A stretch of 64,000 nt of DNA from Chitinophagaceae bacterium IBVUCB2 (GTDB lineage: Bacteria > Bacteroidota > Bacteroidia > Chitinophagales > Chitinophagaceae). The position numbers were made by a program, and so were the translations under genes. The stretch is taken from NCBI GenBank assembly GCA_002127295.1, contig NFUV01000002.1, forward strand, positions 1,116,001-1,180,000. The letters run 5' to 3'. Of the stretch, positions 46,237-55,271 are shown piece after piece (positions within the stretch are counted from its first letter, which is position 1; each line of letters starts with the position of its first letter). The notes under the pieces were generated by a model, which was not told the origin of the DNA, searched no databases, and was given only the letters and a program-made list of their open reading frames with translations.

Positions 46237-47361
46237 TTACTGATCAATGCCAATCCATTTTATACAGACAGGCTTACCTATCGAAATCCGGTTGCCGGTA
46301 TCTGTTAATAGACCCGTTTCGATATCTCTTTTAAATATTACTATTTCATCGCTGTTCTGATTAGCTGCCAATAAAAATTTTCCTGTAGGATCAAAATTAA
46401 AATTGCGGGGTGTCTTTCCCAGTACAGATTGATGGCTGATGAGGGTTAGAGTTCCCTTCTTTTCATCAATCCTATAAATAGCAATAGTGTTGGAATTGCT
46501 ACGATTGCTGGCATATAAAAATTTTCCATCGGGTGATACATGGATGTCTGCACTGCCTGCAAAACTTGTATCACCATCAGGCATACTGCTAAGCCGTTGT
46601 AGTTGTTTCAACTTACCTTTTTTATAACCGAAAGTTACCACAGTGCCACTAAGCTCTTCAACCAGGTAGGCAAATTTATTGTTGGGATGAAAGGTAAAAT
46701 GTCTGGGCCCTGCTCCGGGTGCAGACTCAGCATACGGTTCTTTTGCAGCAGTTAGTTTTCCAGTTCTTGCATCAAAGGCATAGATCATTACCTTATCTAT
46801 TCCAAGATCTGGTACAAAAAGCCATTTGTTATCTGGGGATATTACAGTGCAGTGTACATGCGGACCTTTTTGCCGGTCCTTATTTGCTCCACTGCCGGTA
46901 TGTTGAACGGTTGAAGTTGCAGCACCCAATCCACCATTTTCTAATACGGGTAATACAGCTACACTACCACTTGTATAGTTACCCGCAAAAATCCATTTGC
47001 CTGTTTTATCAATGGCAACATAACAGGGATGGTCACCACCTGATGCTTGTTGGTTTATTAATGTAAGTGCTCCTGTTTGCTTGTTAAATGCAAAAGCTGC
47101 AATAGAACCACCTATATTATTGTTACCAGTTTCTTCTACTGAGTATACAAACTTTTCATCCGGTGATATTGTGACAAAGGAAGGATTGAAAGTTTTGACC
47201 TGGTTAATTTTTTTAACAATACCATCTGCACTGTTAAAATTAAATACATAAATGCCTTCACTTTTTGGAGAGTTGTAGGTGCCTGCTATCAAATAATAAT
47301 CTTGCGCAAATACAGGTTGGATAAGGGTTGTAAGCAATGTGGCTATAAAAAGTGACTTCAT
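46237..47361 (-). CDS. Lactonase family protein (seven-bladed beta propeller)
   Basis: A 374-residue exported protein with a signal peptide (LFIATLLTTLIQPVFAQ). The propeller begins YYLIAGTYNSPKSEGIYVFNF and shows repeated PDEKFVYSVEE, GKWIFAGNYTSGSVAVLP, PDNKWLFVPDLGIDKVMIY, GAGPRHFTFHPNNKFAYLVEEL and PDGKFLYASNRSNSNTIAIY blades. This is the YbhE/6-phosphogluconolactonase (Lactonase, PF10282) family. Because it is exported, a cytosolic pentose phosphate role is unlikely; it probably acts on a periplasmic lactone or carbohydrate. Convergent with the kinase gene. Confidence 0.87.
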   Translation of the reverse strand: MKSLFIATLLTTLIQPVFAQDYYLIAGTYNSPKSEGIYVFNFNSADGIVKKINQVKTFNPSFVTISPDEKFVYSVEETGNNNIGGSIAAFAFNKQTGALTLINQQASGGDHPCYVAIDKTGKWIFAGNYTSGSVAVLPVLENGGLGAATSTVQHTGSGANKDRQKGPHVHCTVISPDNKWLFVPDLGIDKVMIYAFDARTGKLTAAKEPYAESAPGAGPRHFTFHPNNKFAYLVEELSGTVVTFGYKKGKLKQLQRLSSMPDGDTSFAGSADIHVSPDGKFLYASNRSNSNTIAIYRIDEKKGTLTLISHQSVLGKTPRNFNFDPTGKFLLAANQNSDEIVIFKRDIETGLLTDTGNRISIGKPVCIKWIGIDQ

Positions 47362-47498
47362 GTTTCATTGTTTTGAGCTACAGTGAATATCCTGCTTTCA
47401 GTTGATTTTAACAAACCCCTTTCCGGCTCTTTAAAAATTGGCACAATCTTGTAATTATAGTATGCGGCAACAATTTTTTAAAAATAAAATCAAACGCC

Positions 47499-47939
47499 AT
47501 GAAAAGAATATTTACACTTTCTGCTGTTTTATTAACAGCAACAATTTTTTTAAGCAGTTGTTACAGGGATAATAGTCTTCCTGCAAACAATGAGAACTAC
47601 TGGCTTTCTAAAGAACAGGGAGAAGTTGTGTACAGCGACAGTTATTGTAACTACTACGTAATTGAAACGTACAACGGTTTCGCTGTTGTAAGAGCATACG
47701 GAAGCTATAAACCTTTTGAAGGAAGTATAGTGTATGGTAATTTTAGTAGCCAGGGTACAAGAGACTTGTACAACTATACTAATCGGGTGGTGTTCACCGG
47801 TACAATAACTGACTACTGGTTGTCATACCAGGAAGCACAGGATGCTTTAGATTACTATTGTCCTGTTTATGGAAAAGGAACTGCAGCCGCTACACCTAGA
47901 GTGTTTAAAAAAGCAACTGTAGTTAAAAGCAGTAAGTAA
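47499..47939 (+). CDS. Small predicted lipoprotein, unknown function
   Basis: A 146-residue protein with a lipoprotein signal peptide ending LSSC. The mature part is unusually rich in tyrosine and contains YSDSYCNYYVIETYNGFAVVRAYGSYKP, which looks like a compact beta sandwich. Two further cysteines (in DSYCNYY and DYYCPVYG) could form a disulfide. No family recognised. It stands alone with its own terminator. Confidence 0.65.
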   Translation: MKRIFTLSAVLLTATIFLSSCYRDNSLPANNENYWLSKEQGEVVYSDSYCNYYVIETYNGFAVVRAYGSYKPFEGSIVYGNFSSQGTRDLYNYTNRVVFTGTITDYWLSYQEAQDALDYYCPVYGKGTAAATPRVFKKATVVKSSK

Positions 47940-47952
47940 AAAAAATTATATC

Positions 47953-47990
47953 AGCGCAGATTGTATTAAAAGATACAACTGCGCTTTTTT
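47953..47990 (+). terminator. Rho-independent terminator, probably bidirectional
   Basis: Stem AGCGCAG (47953-47959) with CTGCGCT (47979-47985), one bulged A, then TTGTAT (47961-47966) with ATACAA (47973-47978), loop TAAAAG, and TTTTTT after. The opposite strand also has a T-run a few bases past the stem, so it can serve purC too. Confidence 0.85.
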
Positions 47991-48000
47991 ACTTTTTAAA

Positions 48001-48924
48001 CTATAGATTCGAAAGAGAGTTTACAACCCGGTCATACGTTTCATTGTCACTTATATCAATTGGCTCAAAAGATTTCCCAATTACTCTTTCGTATAATTCA
48101 ATATATCTTTTTGAGATAGTGTTGATCCATTCATCACTCATTGCAGGAACCGTTTGTCCTTCTTTGCCCATAAAATCATTAGCTATTAGCCACTCTCTTA
48201 CAAACTCTTTACTTAATTGTTTTTGCCTTTCACCTGTGGCTTGCCTTTCTTCAAAACCATCCGCATAAAAATACCTGGAGCTATCGGGAGTATGAATTTC
48301 ATCCATCAGGTAAATAGTATCTCCGATTTTTCCAAACTCATATTTTGTATCCACCAGAATAAGGCCTTGTTTGGCGGCAATTTCTTTCCCCCTGTTAAAT
48401 AACTGTAGCGCATAGCTGCTCAAGGTTTGCCATTCTGCTTCAGTTGCTAATCCCTGCCGTATGATTTCAGCCGGGCTGATATCCTCGTCATGCCCATGTT
48501 CCGCTTTAGTACTGGGAGTGATGATTGGGGTGGGGAAGTAGTCATTTTCCTTCATTCCTTCTGGCATGGTCGCTCCACAAAGGTTTCGTTGGCCGGCAGC
48601 ATAAGTTCGCCAGGCATGACCGGTAAGATTACCCCGCACCACCATTTCAACCTTAAAAGGGATGCATCTTTTTCCGATAGAAACATGCGGGGCTGGGACA
48701 GTTAGCAGCCAGTTAGGACAAATATCCTGAGTTGCCTCCAGCATGTAGGCGGCAATCTGGTTTAAAACTTGTCCTTTGTACGGAATTGGGCGGGGTAAAA
48801 TAACATCAAATGCAGAGATCCTGTTGGAGGCCACCATTACCAATAATTGCTCACCGATGGAGTAAACATCACGAACTTTACCGCTGTAAAAATTGGTTTG
48901 ATTTGGGAAAGAAAATAGAGCCAT
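48001..48924 (-). CDS. purC: Phosphoribosylaminoimidazole-succinocarboxamide synthase
   Basis: About 307 residues from the ATG at 48924. SAICAR synthetase signatures are present: [28 protein letters not shown] at the N-terminus (ATP-binding strand and loop), [17 protein letters not shown] in the middle and [29 protein letters not shown] near residue 210. It ligates aspartate to CAIR in purine synthesis. Length matches the long form found in yeast and Bacteroidota. The ATG at 48924 is supported by a good promoter right upstream; the open frame to 48984 adds a non-homologous leader. purM is also in this window but 10 kb away. Confidence 0.95.
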   Translation of the reverse strand: MALFSFPNQTNFYSGKVRDVYSIGEQLLVMVASNRISAFDVILPRPIPYKGQVLNQIAAYMLEATQDICPNWLLTVPAPHVSIGKRCIPFKVEMVVRGNLTGHAWRTYAAGQRNLCGATMPEGMKENDYFPTPIITPSTKAEHGHDEDISPAEIIRQGLATEAEWQTLSSYALQLFNRGKEIAAKQGLILVDTKYEFGKIGDTIYLMDEIHTPDSSRYFYADGFEERQATGERQKQLSKEFVREWLIANDFMGKEGQTVPAMSDEWINTISKRYIELYERVIGKSFEPIDISDNETYDRVVNSLSNL

Positions 48925-48927
48925 AAT

Positions 48928-48958
48928 CGAAAGTAGCGAGGGGTAAAAAACCAGCCAA
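48928..48958 (-). promoter_or_regulatory. Putative promoter of purC
   Basis: On the minus strand TTG (48958-48956), 20 bases, then TACTTTCG (48935-48928), one mismatch from TAnnTTTG, ending three bases before the ATG at 48924. Leader would be minimal. Confidence 0.4.
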
Positions 48959-49072
48959 TTAGAGTTGCCCCAAGATTTCAACAATTTATCCTTTTCCCTT
49001 AAAAATTAAATTTTTAGATAAACTTTACAATGCTTATTTTTCCGCCATATTCCAAACCAAAATTTCCTATTT

Positions 49073-52000
49073 ATGAGAAAAAGCTACCGCTATTTAGCTG
49101 CCTGGCTGATGGCTGTCTTATTTTCGATTGCTGCTAATGCTCAGACAGTTACTGTATCTGGTACTGTTCGCAACGAATCTTCTAAAGAAAGTGTCCCATC
49201 AGTATCTGTGCGTATTAAGGGAACAGAGCAGGGTACCTATACAGATCCTAATGGCGAATTTAGTCTGAAAGTGACCAAACTCCCCGTTACTCTTGTCTTT
49301 ACATCTATTGGTTATTTGGATCAGGAGGTTACTGTTTCAGATGCTTCTAAACCCATAAGTGTTGACTTTAAAGTAAATAATGCTTTAGGGCAAGAAGTTG
49401 TAATTGCAGCTACCAGGGCACCTCAACGTATTATTGAGTCTCCTGTTACTGTAGAAAGAATGAGCAGCAGTGCAATTCGCAGCAATCCGGCCGCAACATA
49501 TTACGAAGGATTAGCCAATTTAAAAGGTGTGGATGTTCATACAGCCAGCCTTACTTTCCGTACTGTAACTACCCGTGGTTTTGTAAGTAGCGGTAACACC
49601 CGTTTAAACCAATTGGTAGATGGTATGGATAACCAGGCACCCGGTTTGAACTTTGCCGTTAGTAGCATAGTTGGTCTTACAGAACAAGATGTTGACAATA
49701 TTGAAATTTTATCAGGAGCTTCTTCTGCATTATATGGTTCTGGTGGTATGAATGGAACGGTGCTTATTTCAAGCAAAAACCCATTCAAGTACCAGGGATT
49801 AAGCTATAACATTAAGCAAGGTATAATGCATGTGGATGGCAAGCAAAGAAGTGCTGCACCTTATTATAACTGGTCAATGCGTTATGCTAAAGCGATAAAC
49901 GATAAGTGGGCATTTAAAATAACTGGCGAACTTACAAAAGGTAACGATTGGCAAGCTGACGATTATAGAAACAAACAGCAATTGGGTATTTTAAGTTCTG
50001 TTGTTGGTGGTAACCGTACTAACGATCCAAATTTTAATGGTATCAACCAATATGGTGATGAAACCAATTTTAATATGGATGCGTTTTCTTTTTATATACA
50101 GGATCAAACAAGAAGGGGAATTTTAGCACAAACAGGCAACGGCGTTGACATTGTTAATTTGCTCAATACCTATTATGGCGCTATTGGTAACCCAACTTAT
50201 CCAACGAATGCTCAGAGGGATGGCTTCTATACATTTGCCCCTTTTGGTGCTATAAATGTTGCTCCTGGCGTTACTTTATTAAATGTCCTTAATAACCCTG
50301 CTTTGAAACCTGCGATCGACCAAATGTTTCCTGCTTATAACGGCTTGAAAAATGGTTACTATCGTAATACATCTGTATCAAGAACAGGATACAATGAAAA
50401 AGATTTAGTTGACTATAATACCTTAAATGTAAAACTAACAGGAGCGTTACATTGGAAAATAACTGATAAAATAGAAGCATCCTGGAATACTTATTTCGGA
50501 ACAGGTACTACTGTCTATACAGGTGCAAATCGTTATTCTCTTCGTGGATTTAAAATGGCACAGCATAAGTTAGAGGTTAAAGCAAATAACTGGATGCTTC
50601 GTGGTTACACGATCCAGGAAAATGCCGGTGATTCATACATTGGCGATGCGGTTGGTTCTTTCATGAATGAGGCTTACAGACCAAGTTCAGTTTGGTTCCC
50701 TACCTATCTTCTAACTTTTTCAGAGGTTAGACGTGCAATGGGACAAGGACTGGTGCCAACGCAAAGCGATATTACTCTTCATAATTCACTACGTGATGTT
50801 TTGGATTATGCTACAATAAATCCTTATAACGGGCTTGCTATCCCTGGCTCTCCGAGGTTTTTACCTGGTACTCCACAGTTCAATGCAGCAGCGAAACAAA
50901 TAAAGAGTACCCCTGTAAATAAACCCGGTGGTTCTAAGTTCCTGGATAAATCAGACTTATGGGCAGGAGAAGGTCAATTGAATTTATCAGATGCACTTCA
51001 TTTTTCTGATAAAGTTGAAGTGATTGCTGGTGCCCAATGGAAACAGTGGGTAATGAATTCACAAGGAACCATTTTTGCTGATACAACAGGTCCGATCAAG
51101 ATCAATGAAATTGGCGGTTATGTTCAGTTAAAAAAGAAATTTTTAAATGATGTGTTAACGTTAATTGCTTCCGGACGTTATGATAAGCAAACTAATTTTG
51201 AGGGAAAGTTTACTCCAAGAGTAGCTGCTGTAATTAGAGTGGCGAAAGACAATAATATTCGTCTGTCTTATCAAACTTCTTATCGTTTCCCGTCGAACCA
51301 GAACCAATATATCAGTTTAAGAATTGGAGGTCAATCCAGCTATTTGATCGGTTGCCTTCCTGAGTTCCAGAGTTTCTATAAGTTGAACTCAACGAAGATT
51401 GGATACACTGCTGCAAGTGTAACTGCATATCGTGCCGGTACCATTGCTGATTCAAGCAGGCTGGTAGTGGCCAACTACAAAGAAGTAGTACCAGAAACAG
51501 TTAAGTCTTATGAGATAGGTTATAAAGGCATTATTGGTAAGCGGTTATTGGTAGATGCCTATTTCTATTATAGCAAATACGACAATTTCCTGATAGCTGA
51601 AGCGGTTGTGCAAGGCGCAACTACAGGTTTCAAATATGAAACATATTCTAACTTTAGCAGCAATAGCTTATCATATACTCAAAACTCAGCCCGTACAGTT
51701 AAATCAACAGGATGGGGTATAGGAATTGAGTATAAGGTGATACAAAACTTTATGCTCTATGGTAACTTATTCTCTGACGTATTAAGAGATGTTGCTCCTG
51801 GTGAAGTTACTTTCTTCAATGCACCTAAATACAGGTATAATATTGGTGTACGAAACGACAATGTATGTAAGAACATTGGCTTTAACATTGTAATGAGATG
51901 GCAGGATAATAACTACTATGAAGGAACTTTTGTAAGCGGAACACTTCCATATTTTGCTTCTGTTGATGCACAGGTTACTTATAAGCCTAAGGGAACCAAA

Positions 52001-52111
52001 AGTACTTTCCGTGTAGGCGGTACTAACCTTGGAAACAACTACTACCGTACTGGTTACGGTAGCCCGGCAGTGGGTGGCTTATACTATTTGAGCTATGGAT
52101 ACAATCTTTAA
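49073..52111 (+). CDS. TonB-dependent receptor with carboxypeptidase-like domain
   Basis: A 1012-residue outer-membrane receptor. A signal peptide (LAAWLMAVLFSIAANAQ) is followed by a CarboxypepD_reg-like domain (VTVSGTVRNESSKESVPSVSVRIKG), a plug domain with VVIAATRAPQRIIESPVTVERM and the LSGASSALYGSGGMNGTVLI signature near residue 225, and a long barrel with alternating Tyr-rich strands. The final strand lacks the usual Phe and ends YYLSYGYNL. It carries no SusC-specific motif and has no SusD neighbour, so a siderophore, vitamin or metal substrate is as likely as a glycan. A strong terminator follows. Confidence 0.9.
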   Translation: MRKSYRYLAAWLMAVLFSIAANAQTVTVSGTVRNESSKESVPSVSVRIKGTEQGTYTDPNGEFSLKVTKLPVTLVFTSIGYLDQEVTVSDASKPISVDFKVNNALGQEVVIAATRAPQRIIESPVTVERMSSSAIRSNPAATYYEGLANLKGVDVHTASLTFRTVTTRGFVSSGNTRLNQLVDGMDNQAPGLNFAVSSIVGLTEQDVDNIEILSGASSALYGSGGMNGTVLISSKNPFKYQGLSYNIKQGIMHVDGKQRSAAPYYNWSMRYAKAINDKWAFKITGELTKGNDWQADDYRNKQQLGILSSVVGGNRTNDPNFNGINQYGDETNFNMDAFSFYIQDQTRRGILAQTGNGVDIVNLLNTYYGAIGNPTYPTNAQRDGFYTFAPFGAINVAPGVTLLNVLNNPALKPAIDQMFPAYNGLKNGYYRNTSVSRTGYNEKDLVDYNTLNVKLTGALHWKITDKIEASWNTYFGTGTTVYTGANRYSLRGFKMAQHKLEVKANNWMLRGYTIQENAGDSYIGDAVGSFMNEAYRPSSVWFPTYLLTFSEVRRAMGQGLVPTQSDITLHNSLRDVLDYATINPYNGLAIPGSPRFLPGTPQFNAAAKQIKSTPVNKPGGSKFLDKSDLWAGEGQLNLSDALHFSDKVEVIAGAQWKQWVMNSQGTIFADTTGPIKINEIGGYVQLKKKFLNDVLTLIASGRYDKQTNFEGKFTPRVAAVIRVAKDNNIRLSYQTSYRFPSNQNQYISLRIGGQSSYLIGCLPEFQSFYKLNSTKIGYTAASVTAYRAGTIADSSRLVVANYKEVVPETVKSYEIGYKGIIGKRLLVDAYFYYSKYDNFLIAEAVVQGATTGFKYETYSNFSSNSLSYTQNSARTVKSTGWGIGIEYKVIQNFMLYGNLFSDVLRDVAPGEVTFFNAPKYRYNIGVRNDNVCKNIGFNIVMRWQDNNYYEGTFVSGTLPYFASVDAQVTYKPKGTKSTFRVGGTNLGNNYYRTGYGSPAVGGLYYLSYGYNL

Positions 52112-52139
52112 TAATTACTGACTTGGGTTTTAAGTATAC

Positions 52140-52172
52140 AGGTCCCGAAGAAATCCGGGACCTTATTTTTTA
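52140..52172 (+). terminator. Rho-independent terminator after the TonB-dependent receptor
   Basis: Perfect eight-base-pair stem AGGTCCCG (52140-52147) with CGGGACCT (52156-52163), eight-base loop, then TTATTTTTTAG. Confidence 0.88.
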
Positions 52173-52185
52173 GTGCGGAATTGAT

Positions 52186-52815
52186 TTATTTTTTCAATAC
52201 AAAGACACTGATATTCGTCTTTCCATTTTCCATTTCCACTTCTATTTCTGTTTGTTCTTTGCAAAACACTAAGATCTGTTGAATAAAATCTTTTGCCATT
52301 AAGCGCTGGGGTGTGCTTAAAATTATACAACATCCGTTTGACAGCAGATAGTTAACTGCTAACAGCAACTCCTCAAATTGAGCTGGATTATAATTGATAT
52401 CACTAAGTAATACAATTTCGGGTATTGGAACTTGTATAAGGTTATTCCAATCGAGAATACTGCATTCAGTATTTTTTAATTGATGATGAGTAATTGTTTG
52501 CTGGATCATTGCTACCGCTTCAGCTTCAATATCACTGATGCAAACCTGTTTAGCATACGTAGCACAAAAAATGCCTGGCAATCCCGGGCCAGCAGCCAGT
52601 TCTAATACTTTTTTATCTTCAATATATGAAAGGTTGTTGTGCAGGAATGTACAAAGGCCTATTGCAGCCGGCCAAACCTTGGCCCAATATAAAAAACCGG
52701 CACCTTTATTTTCTTTCTTGTATTGAGCTACTAATGAGACTGGGTCAGGTACAAAAATTTCTAAAGGCGTGGTGCCTATGTAATATGTTTTTAGAATAGT
52801 GGGATAAAATATCAA
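52186..52815 (-). CDS. Class I SAM-dependent methyltransferase (METTL16/lysine methyltransferase-like)
   Basis: A 209-residue protein. It starts with a TTG codon at 52815; no ATG fits upstream of the conserved region. GFLYWAKVWPAAIGLCTFL followed by KVLELAAGPGLPGIFCATYAKQV (SAM-binding motif I) and IVLLSDINYNPAQFEELL match the family of methyltransferases related to eukaryotic METTL21-type protein lysine methyltransferases and to bacterial nicotinamide-like enzymes. The target, protein or small molecule, cannot be predicted. Confidence 0.75.
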   Translation of the reverse strand: MIFYPTILKTYYIGTTPLEIFVPDPVSLVAQYKKENKGAGFLYWAKVWPAAIGLCTFLHNNLSYIEDKKVLELAAGPGLPGIFCATYAKQVCISDIEAEAVAMIQQTITHHQLKNTECSILDWNNLIQVPIPEIVLLSDINYNPAQFEELLLAVNYLLSNGCCIILSTPQRLMAKDFIQQILVFCKEQTEIEVEMENGKTNISVFVLKK

Positions 52816-52937
52816 GGAATACAGTTTTTTTCAAGCTGTGTCTAATGAACTTTTTAAATAAAGCTTAGTCCAGCATTTAAGGCAAATTTTCAACATAGAA
52901 GAGGGCGTCGATGTTATTTCATATAACGCCATTTTAA

Positions 52938-53867
52938 CTAGCTTAAAGTCTTCGTAACCTGGCCAATCATGTATCCATTATGATAAATCTGTAAAGTATA
53001 ATTGCCTTTTTCATATTCCGGGGCATTCAATGAAAAGATCAGACGTTTGGCTTCTCCTTTCAGATATTCAAATCTAACTTTTCTTGTAAAATTCATTTTA
53101 CTGCCATTGTGCAATAGCATCAGGGAACTTGCCTCCCATACGTCATCGTTTTTCAATAACTTACCATTTGGCTGTATAATCATTACATAGACATCAGCAT
53201 TTTTATATTCGTTTACATTATTCTGAACTGCGAATGAAACTATCATCTTACTTGTTTTTTTTGCAAGATTAGTTTCCTGTTCTTTATCGTTTTTAACAGT
53301 CACAGGAGAAAACTTTATTTCAGATGCTACAAACACAGAAGCCAGGTTTACTTTTTCAGTAAGGTTCTTATTTTCTTCACTCAGTTTTTTGATCGACTGT
53401 TGTAGTCCAACGACTTCTCCGGATAGTTGAGACATTACATCACTCAGCCTTTGTTTTTCTTGTTCCATAGAGTCTTTCTGGCCTTTCAATTCATCTACCA
53501 TTTGTTGTAGCTCCGTTATTTTTTCTCTTGCAATTGAAAGATCTGCAGCAGATGCTCCCCGCTTTTTTAATATACCATCAATCTCATTCTTAAGGGTGTA
53601 AATTTCATTTAGTTTAGAACCGAGCTGGTTCTTTAATGAGTCGGCATTGCTGCGGGTAGAATCAAGCCGTGTATCCAATGTAGTAATGGTGGCATAGTAA
53701 ATTTTCTGTAATGAATCTTGTATGCCCTGGGCAACGGCAGTCGAGTCTTTAATAAAAATCTCTTTAACCCGGCTACTATATTGTGTTTTATCGTATAAAT
53801 GATATACCCATGTACCCACAAGGCCAGTAGAAAGCAATACTAATAGTAAGGTTTTAATATCTTTCAT
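52938..53867 (-). CDS. Membrane-anchored coiled-coil protein (paralogue of the gene at 55272)
   Basis: A 309-residue protein. A single N-terminal helix (LLLVLLSTGLVGTWVYHLYDK, residues 7-27) anchors it, followed by a long coiled coil to about residue 175 (LNEIYTLKNEIDGIL, LQQMVDELKGQKDSME, LQQSIKKLSEENKNL). The C-terminal 130 residues form a beta-rich domain with ASVFVASEIKFSPV and the ending GNYTLQIYHNGYMIGQVTK. The same start (GTWxYxLxDK) and end (GNYxxxIYHNG) occur in the protein at 55272, so they are paralogues. It lies 66 bases downstream of the ASKHA-like gene; function unknown. Confidence 0.72.
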   Translation of the reverse strand: MKDIKTLLLVLLSTGLVGTWVYHLYDKTQYSSRVKEIFIKDSTAVAQGIQDSLQKIYYATITTLDTRLDSTRSNADSLKNQLGSKLNEIYTLKNEIDGILKKRGASAADLSIAREKITELQQMVDELKGQKDSMEQEKQRLSDVMSQLSGEVVGLQQSIKKLSEENKNLTEKVNLASVFVASEIKFSPVTVKNDKEQETNLAKKTSKMIVSFAVQNNVNEYKNADVYVMIIQPNGKLLKNDDVWEASSLMLLHNGSKMNFTRKVRFEYLKGEAKRLIFSLNAPEYEKGNYTLQIYHNGYMIGQVTKTLS

Positions 53868-53933
53868 TACCTCAATCTAATTGTATTTGATAAATGAAGC
53901 TGTAAAAAGAGTCCACATTATGGAAAACAGAGT

Positions 53934-55097
53934 TTATTTTAAAATGCTGTCATCTACATAAGCAGATACCCAGCCTACCTGGCCATTTTTTACGAGAAAA
54001 AATTGTTTTGTTTCAAAAGCTGATTCAAACTGGCGCATAATTTTTAGTAAAAGCCCGGTGCCTGCCATCAGTGATTTTTGATCAAATACCTGGTGTACTC
54101 TTTTGGCCTCTTTTTGTATTAATTCTTTTTCTTCGGCTATGCTCGCAGTGGCAGATAAAAAAGAAGGAGAAAGCGAGTTGTAGTTTTTATATAATTTTTC
54201 TGCAAATTTTTCTACTTCACTAAAACTCACAGATACTACCGGGTTTTCAATCAGGTCTGGATGTAACAATGTTGCCACGGCCCAGGCAATACCCCCACTA
54301 ATAGCAATATTATCACTAAGCGGAAAGGCGCCACTGGAATTTACTGCATACACTATTTCAGAATTTTCAGCACTCCAGAGAACCCTTGTTAATTGCTTAT
54401 TATAATTGGCAAGAGTTTTATCTTCAGCACATCTTTTTTCGGTTTCATTATTGGTACTTTTAGTACCCCAGTTTAGCTGAAAAAGTTTGAAATTTTTCTT
54501 GTTTCCATCCGGGAAAAAACCGCCCTTTGTATTACCACTTCCAATATCCACTAAAAATGTTGTGTAGCGCCTGCTTTCAGGTACTATACCCAAGTGGGAA
54601 AGCATAGCTTCTTTCATTACATCCACAACTTCTACTTTACGTCCCGGCTCTTTTATTTTTACCCGAAAGGAATCGATCAGTTCATTGATCCAGGCGGTTT
54701 TTTCTTCTTTTTCTGCCTGCATTTTAACACCGCTGCTTATAACTGTAAAAATGCGATTAGCTGGTATTTTGTAATCTTTAGTGGCTGTTATAAAAAGATC
54801 GTAAAAGCCGTTTAGTGTAGCACTAAAAGTGGGTCTTGAAAAACTGATGAAGTCGGTATTAATCGTTGTGTCTTTTAAAATATAAAAAGCTCCGCTGCTT
54901 TGTGCATTTTTTCCAATTTCAATTACACTCATCTTAACTCCTTTGGAGCCCACTTCTATTCCTGTATAGGTGTTGTTATTGATTTTTGACTTAATGCTAT
55001 TCTGTGCAAAAAGTATCGGGGTAGTTGCAAAGCATAAAAAAGTAACAATCAGAATACGGGCGGAAGGGGATGATAACATTCGGTTATTTATTTTCAC
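53934..55097 (-). CDS. Exported protein with ASKHA (Ppx/GppA-, actin/Hsp70-like) nucleotide-binding motifs
   Basis: 387 residues from a GTG at 55097, or 381 from the ATG at 55079. A signal peptide (ILIVTFLCFATTPILFAQ) implies export. Two glycine-rich loops follow: YTGIEVGSKGVKMSVIEIG just after it, like phosphate-1 of the ASKHA fold, and FLVDIGSGNTKGGFFP near residue 187, like phosphate-2 (compare DIGGGSTE in Ppx/GppA). A later ISGGIAWAVATLL resembles the adenosine/connect region. Together these suggest an actin/Hsp70/exopolyphosphatase-type fold, but in the periplasm, where ATP is absent. It is flanked by two paralogous coiled-coil membrane proteins. Binding activity and role are unproven. 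Confidence 0.65.
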   Translation of the reverse strand: MKINNRMLSSPSARILIVTFLCFATTPILFAQNSIKSKINNNTYTGIEVGSKGVKMSVIEIGKNAQSSGAFYILKDTTINTDFISFSRPTFSATLNGFYDLFITATKDYKIPANRIFTVISSGVKMQAEKEEKTAWINELIDSFRVKIKEPGRKVEVVDVMKEAMLSHLGIVPESRRYTTFLVDIGSGNTKGGFFPDGNKKNFKLFQLNWGTKSTNNETEKRCAEDKTLANYNKQLTRVLWSAENSEIVYAVNSSGAFPLSDNIAISGGIAWAVATLLHPDLIENPVVSVSFSEVEKFAEKLYKNYNSLSPSFLSATASIAEEKELIQKEAKRVHQVFDQKSLMAGTGLLLKIMRQFESAFETKQFFLVKNGQVGWVSAYVDDSILK

Positions 55098-55140
55098 TGA
55101 TAAAATTACTCTAATGTAGGGCAGCTTTATCCTTTTCTAT

Positions 55141-55154
55141 TTGCTTTAAAGCAA
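55141..55154. promoter_or_regulatory. Perfect 14-base palindrome upstream of the ASKHA-like gene
   Basis: TTGCTTTAAAGCAA is a perfect inverted repeat in the 174-base gap between the ASKHA-like gene and the coiled-coil gene at 55272, on the promoter side of the former. It could be an operator; it could also arise by chance in AT-rich DNA. Confidence 0.3.
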
Positions 55155-55211
55155 TATGTGTAAAAGTTGTGCTTAAGTCCGAAGGGCATATAATTTCAGT
55201 AGAGTGTAGGC

Positions 55212-55249
55212 AAAAAAAAGCCGCTCCCGAATGAGAAACGGGAACGACT
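55212..55249 (-). terminator. Rho-independent terminator after the coiled-coil gene at 55272
   Basis: An 11-base-pair stem (55219-55229 with 55239-55249, two G-T wobbles), GC-rich, nine-base loop; on the minus strand it is followed by eight T. It separates this gene's transcript from the ASKHA-like gene downstream. Confidence 0.88.
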
Positions 55250-55271
55250 TTCTTGCAGGAGTTAACTGCTT

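Noticed and set aside
47439-47455. TTGGCAC...TTGT resembling a sigma-54 (-24/-12) promoter upstream of the lipoprotein gene at 47499
   Set aside because: The distance from GG to the following TG is one base too short and the -12 GC is GT; spacing is strict for sigma-54 promoters, so I do not call it.
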